Of a stretch of DNA of 13,713 bases, positions 12,419 to 13,713 are shown in pieces (position 1 is the first letter of the stretch; the number at the start of each line of letters is the position of its first letter). Where the stretch lies: positions 7,012 through 20,724 of the forward strand of contig PLEA01000598.1 of the NCBI GenBank assembly GCA_003136335.1, in the 5' to 3' direction. Both the position numbers and the translations under genes were made by a program. Below the pieces are notes generated by a model, which was given only the letters and a program-made list of their open reading frames with translations, had not been told where the DNA came from and did no database searches. This stretch comes from Acidobacteriaceae bacterium. Lineage in GTDB: Bacteria > Acidobacteriota > Terriglobia > Terriglobales > SbA1.

Positions 12419-13189
12419 CTACCGCGCCGCCTTCGCCACCTGAAGCCGGCTCGCATCCACCGGGATAGCCCGCTGAATTTCCATCTCGATCGAAGTCCCC
12501 ACTCCCAGCTTCACATCCGGACCGTGCTTCAACAGCGCCCACGCAACTCCGCCCGCCAGACCGGCAAGGCCACCATAACGCGCGCCGTTCAACCCTCCGG
12601 CCGCTAGCCCACCGATGCTCCCGACGGTCCCGCCCACGGCGGCGCCTTTCGCGGCATCCTCAACCCGCTTGCCGGTATCTTTGTCCGCCTGGATCGTCCC
12701 TTCCTTATCCTTCACGCTATTGTCGTCCGCCCCAGGCGTATTCTCCACCGACGCCGGCAGCATCACCGTGTATCCGCTGGGATAAATCATCGACGTAAAG
12801 TGCAGCAGAAGCTCCGCCCGAGTCTTCGATCGGCCGGCATGCTGTACGCGAGAAATCTTTCCTTGGATGTAAGTCCCCGCCGGCACCAGAATGCGATCAT
12901 TCACCACAAACGGAAATACGGTCTGGGCATACACAGGATCGCCTTCGCGAGCGTTCTTGGTCGAGATCGCCTGCGCCAGCGATAAAGGAATTCTGGTTCC
13001 CGCCGGAATCACCACCGCATTCGGGTCCGACGACGACGTAGCCCCAGCCGGAGCGCTACTCAACTCTTTCGCTTGAGCCGCAGAATTTGTTTGTGCTGCA
13101 CCCGCAGCCCGAGCCGGAACATCGGCCGTATCCGCCGCCTGCCCCCACGCCATCCCCGAAACCAGCAACACGCCCAAAAGTCCGCGCAT
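12419..13189 (-). CDS. Exported protein with VirB10/TrbI-like beta domain and glycine-zipper segment
   Basis: From the ATG at 13189 it has 256 residues. A signal peptide spans about 1-18 (MRGLLGVLLVSGMAWG). A Ser/Ala-rich linker then leads to a beta-rich domain at about 58-150. VIPAGTRIPLSLAQAISTK, GDPVYAQT, NDRILVPAGTYIQGKI and a GRSKTRAELLLHF strand follow the order of the VirB10/TrbI C-terminal barrel (AGT...I...G..v.a.v...v.....liP.GT.l.G...GR...R). A glycine-zipper stretch (about 182-216: GAAVGGTVGSIGGLAAGGLN and beyond) may insert into a membrane. The last strand is KLGVGTSIEMEI. No other type IV secretion genes are near, so I infer a stand-alone envelope protein rather than a conjugation part. 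Start: GGAGG lies 5 nt before the ATG at 13189, better than the upstream ATG at 13201 or the frame limit at 13231. Confidence 0.75.
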   Translation of the reverse strand: MRGLLGVLLVSGMAWGQAADTADVPARAAGAAQTNSAAQAKELSSAPAGATSSSDPNAVVIPAGTRIPLSLAQAISTKNAREGDPVYAQTVFPFVVNDRILVPAGTYIQGKISRVQHAGRSKTRAELLLHFTSMIYPSGYTVMLPASVENTPGADDNSVKDKEGTIQADKDTGKRVEDAAKGAAVGGTVGSIGGLAAGGLNGARYGGLAGLAGGVAWALLKHGPDVKLGVGTSIEMEIQRAIPVDASRLQVAKAAR

Positions 13190-13308
13190 CCCCACCTCCA
13201 TTGGCGCCCACCGCGTCAGCGCAACACGCAAAGATTATCACGCCTCAGCCGCTAAGATGCACGCCTTCCGGCCCGGAGTTATCCAGCCCCGAGACCGAGC
13301 CTGACGCG

Positions 13309-13314
13309 TACACT
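13309..13314 (+). promoter_or_regulatory. Candidate -10 box upstream of the 110-residue gene
   Basis: TACACT ends 7 nt before the ATG at 13322, and no Shine-Dalgarno sequence lies between, so transcription may start at or next to the start codon. There is no clear -35 box. Confidence 0.35.
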
Positions 13315-13321
13315 TTCAGTC

Positions 13322-13654
13322 ATGCCAACAAAAGGGACCAAGCTGCTTGTTGACATGTTCCCTGAACTTTCGACGGAGCTTCAGGAGTTGCTCTCGGTGA
13401 AAGGAGAGCGAGACCTAGCCGTCCAAGTTTCAGGACTAGCAGTCGTAGACAGGTGCCGCTGTGGTGACGACTTCTGTGGAATGTTCTATGTGTTACCCAA
13501 GCCAGATCGAGCGTACGGCCCGGATCACAGGAACGTGGCTCTCACGCCGAATGAGGGCATGATGATCCTTGATGTAGTCGGGGGCAAGATTGCGGCCGTC
13601 GAAGTCCTCTATAGGGACGAAATCCGACAGAAGTTGCTTGTGGAATTACCTTGA
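13322..13654 (+). CDS. Small cytoplasmic protein of unknown function
   Basis: This 110-residue protein has no signal peptide or membrane segment. I do not recognise the family. Visible features: an N-terminal helix LLVDMFPELSTELQELLSVK, a strand QVSGLAVVDRC, then the compact CRCGDDFCGMFY segment with three cysteines (C45, C47, C52), which could bind a metal or form a disulfide. A glycine-containing turn NEGMMILDVVGGKIAAVEVL and a charged helix end the protein. The beta-turn-beta layout ending in 'DVVGGKIAAVEVL' suggests a small alpha/beta fold. It is divergent from the VirB10-like gene across 132 nt and ends 59 nt before the window edge. Coding quality (third-position GC, no rare stretches) supports a real gene; function unknown. 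Confidence 0.65.
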   Translation: MPTKGTKLLVDMFPELSTELQELLSVKGERDLAVQVSGLAVVDRCRCGDDFCGMFYVLPKPDRAYGPDHRNVALTPNEGMMILDVVGGKIAAVEVLYRDEIRQKLLVELP

Positions 13655-13713
13655 GAATGCGGCCCGACGTTCCTGCAGCCTCAAGGACTCACTTGTAAAT
13701 CAAATACTTCTCC

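Noticed and set aside
13689..13713. Possible C-terminal end of a minus-strand gene reading EKYLIYK then stop
   Set aside because: Only seven codons are visible, far too few to support a gene; it is compatible with a neighbouring convergent gene but cannot be tested here.

Overview
The window looks like a chromosomal, housekeeping-type stretch from a GC-rich, Gram-negative (diderm) bacterium. An outer-membrane TolC-type protein with its periplasmic adaptor shows the outer membrane. My best guess is a soil Acidobacteriota of the Terriglobia/Koribacter type. This rests on the style of the QueF, HpnB-like glycosyltransferase, VirB10-like and orphan membrane proteins and on short palindromic repeats, and it is an inference from memory rather than a search. 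I see no rRNA, tRNA, CRISPR array, transposase or phage gene.

Layout. (1) 1-467: the 3' end of an RsbW-type anti-sigma kinase gene overlaps a STAS anti-anti-sigma gene, forming a partner-switching pair. (2) 640-1182: a secreted small OB-fold-like protein. (3) 3640-1190, minus strand: a Spinster-like MFS transporter followed 3 nt later by an HpnB-like family 2 glycosyltransferase, an evident operon. (4) 3658-3983: wreckage of a higBA toxin-antitoxin locus, with a toxin tail and an antitoxin broken by two frameshifts. (5) 4476-4066, minus strand: queF, for queuosine biosynthesis. (6) 4667-8428: a secretion/efflux operon of HlyD-type adaptor, periplasmic TPR protein and TolC-type channel, with no inner-membrane pump in view. 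(7) 8900-8580, minus strand: an ArsR-family regulator carrying a Cys-X-Cys pair. (8) 9129-10598: an orphan polytopic membrane protein with a long C-terminal domain. (9) 12115-10667, minus strand: a slipin (stomatin/SPFH) followed by a membrane-anchored SPOR protein. (10) 13189-12419, minus strand: an exported VirB10/TrbI-like domain protein. (11) 13322-13654: a small unknown protein.

The most unusual content is outside the gene list. A 38-bp hairpin element occurs twice almost identically (515-552 and 2055-2092) and once in diverged form (6921-6958). The second copy lies inside the glycosyltransferase gene and is translated in frame as about 13 extra residues. The element is open in all six reading frames, so it can enter coding DNA without causing a stop. 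A second theme is that five genes have a -10-like hexamer only 6-10 nt upstream of the start codon, which suggests leaderless or near-leaderless transcripts. I found no convincing new multi-gene defence or biosynthetic system.
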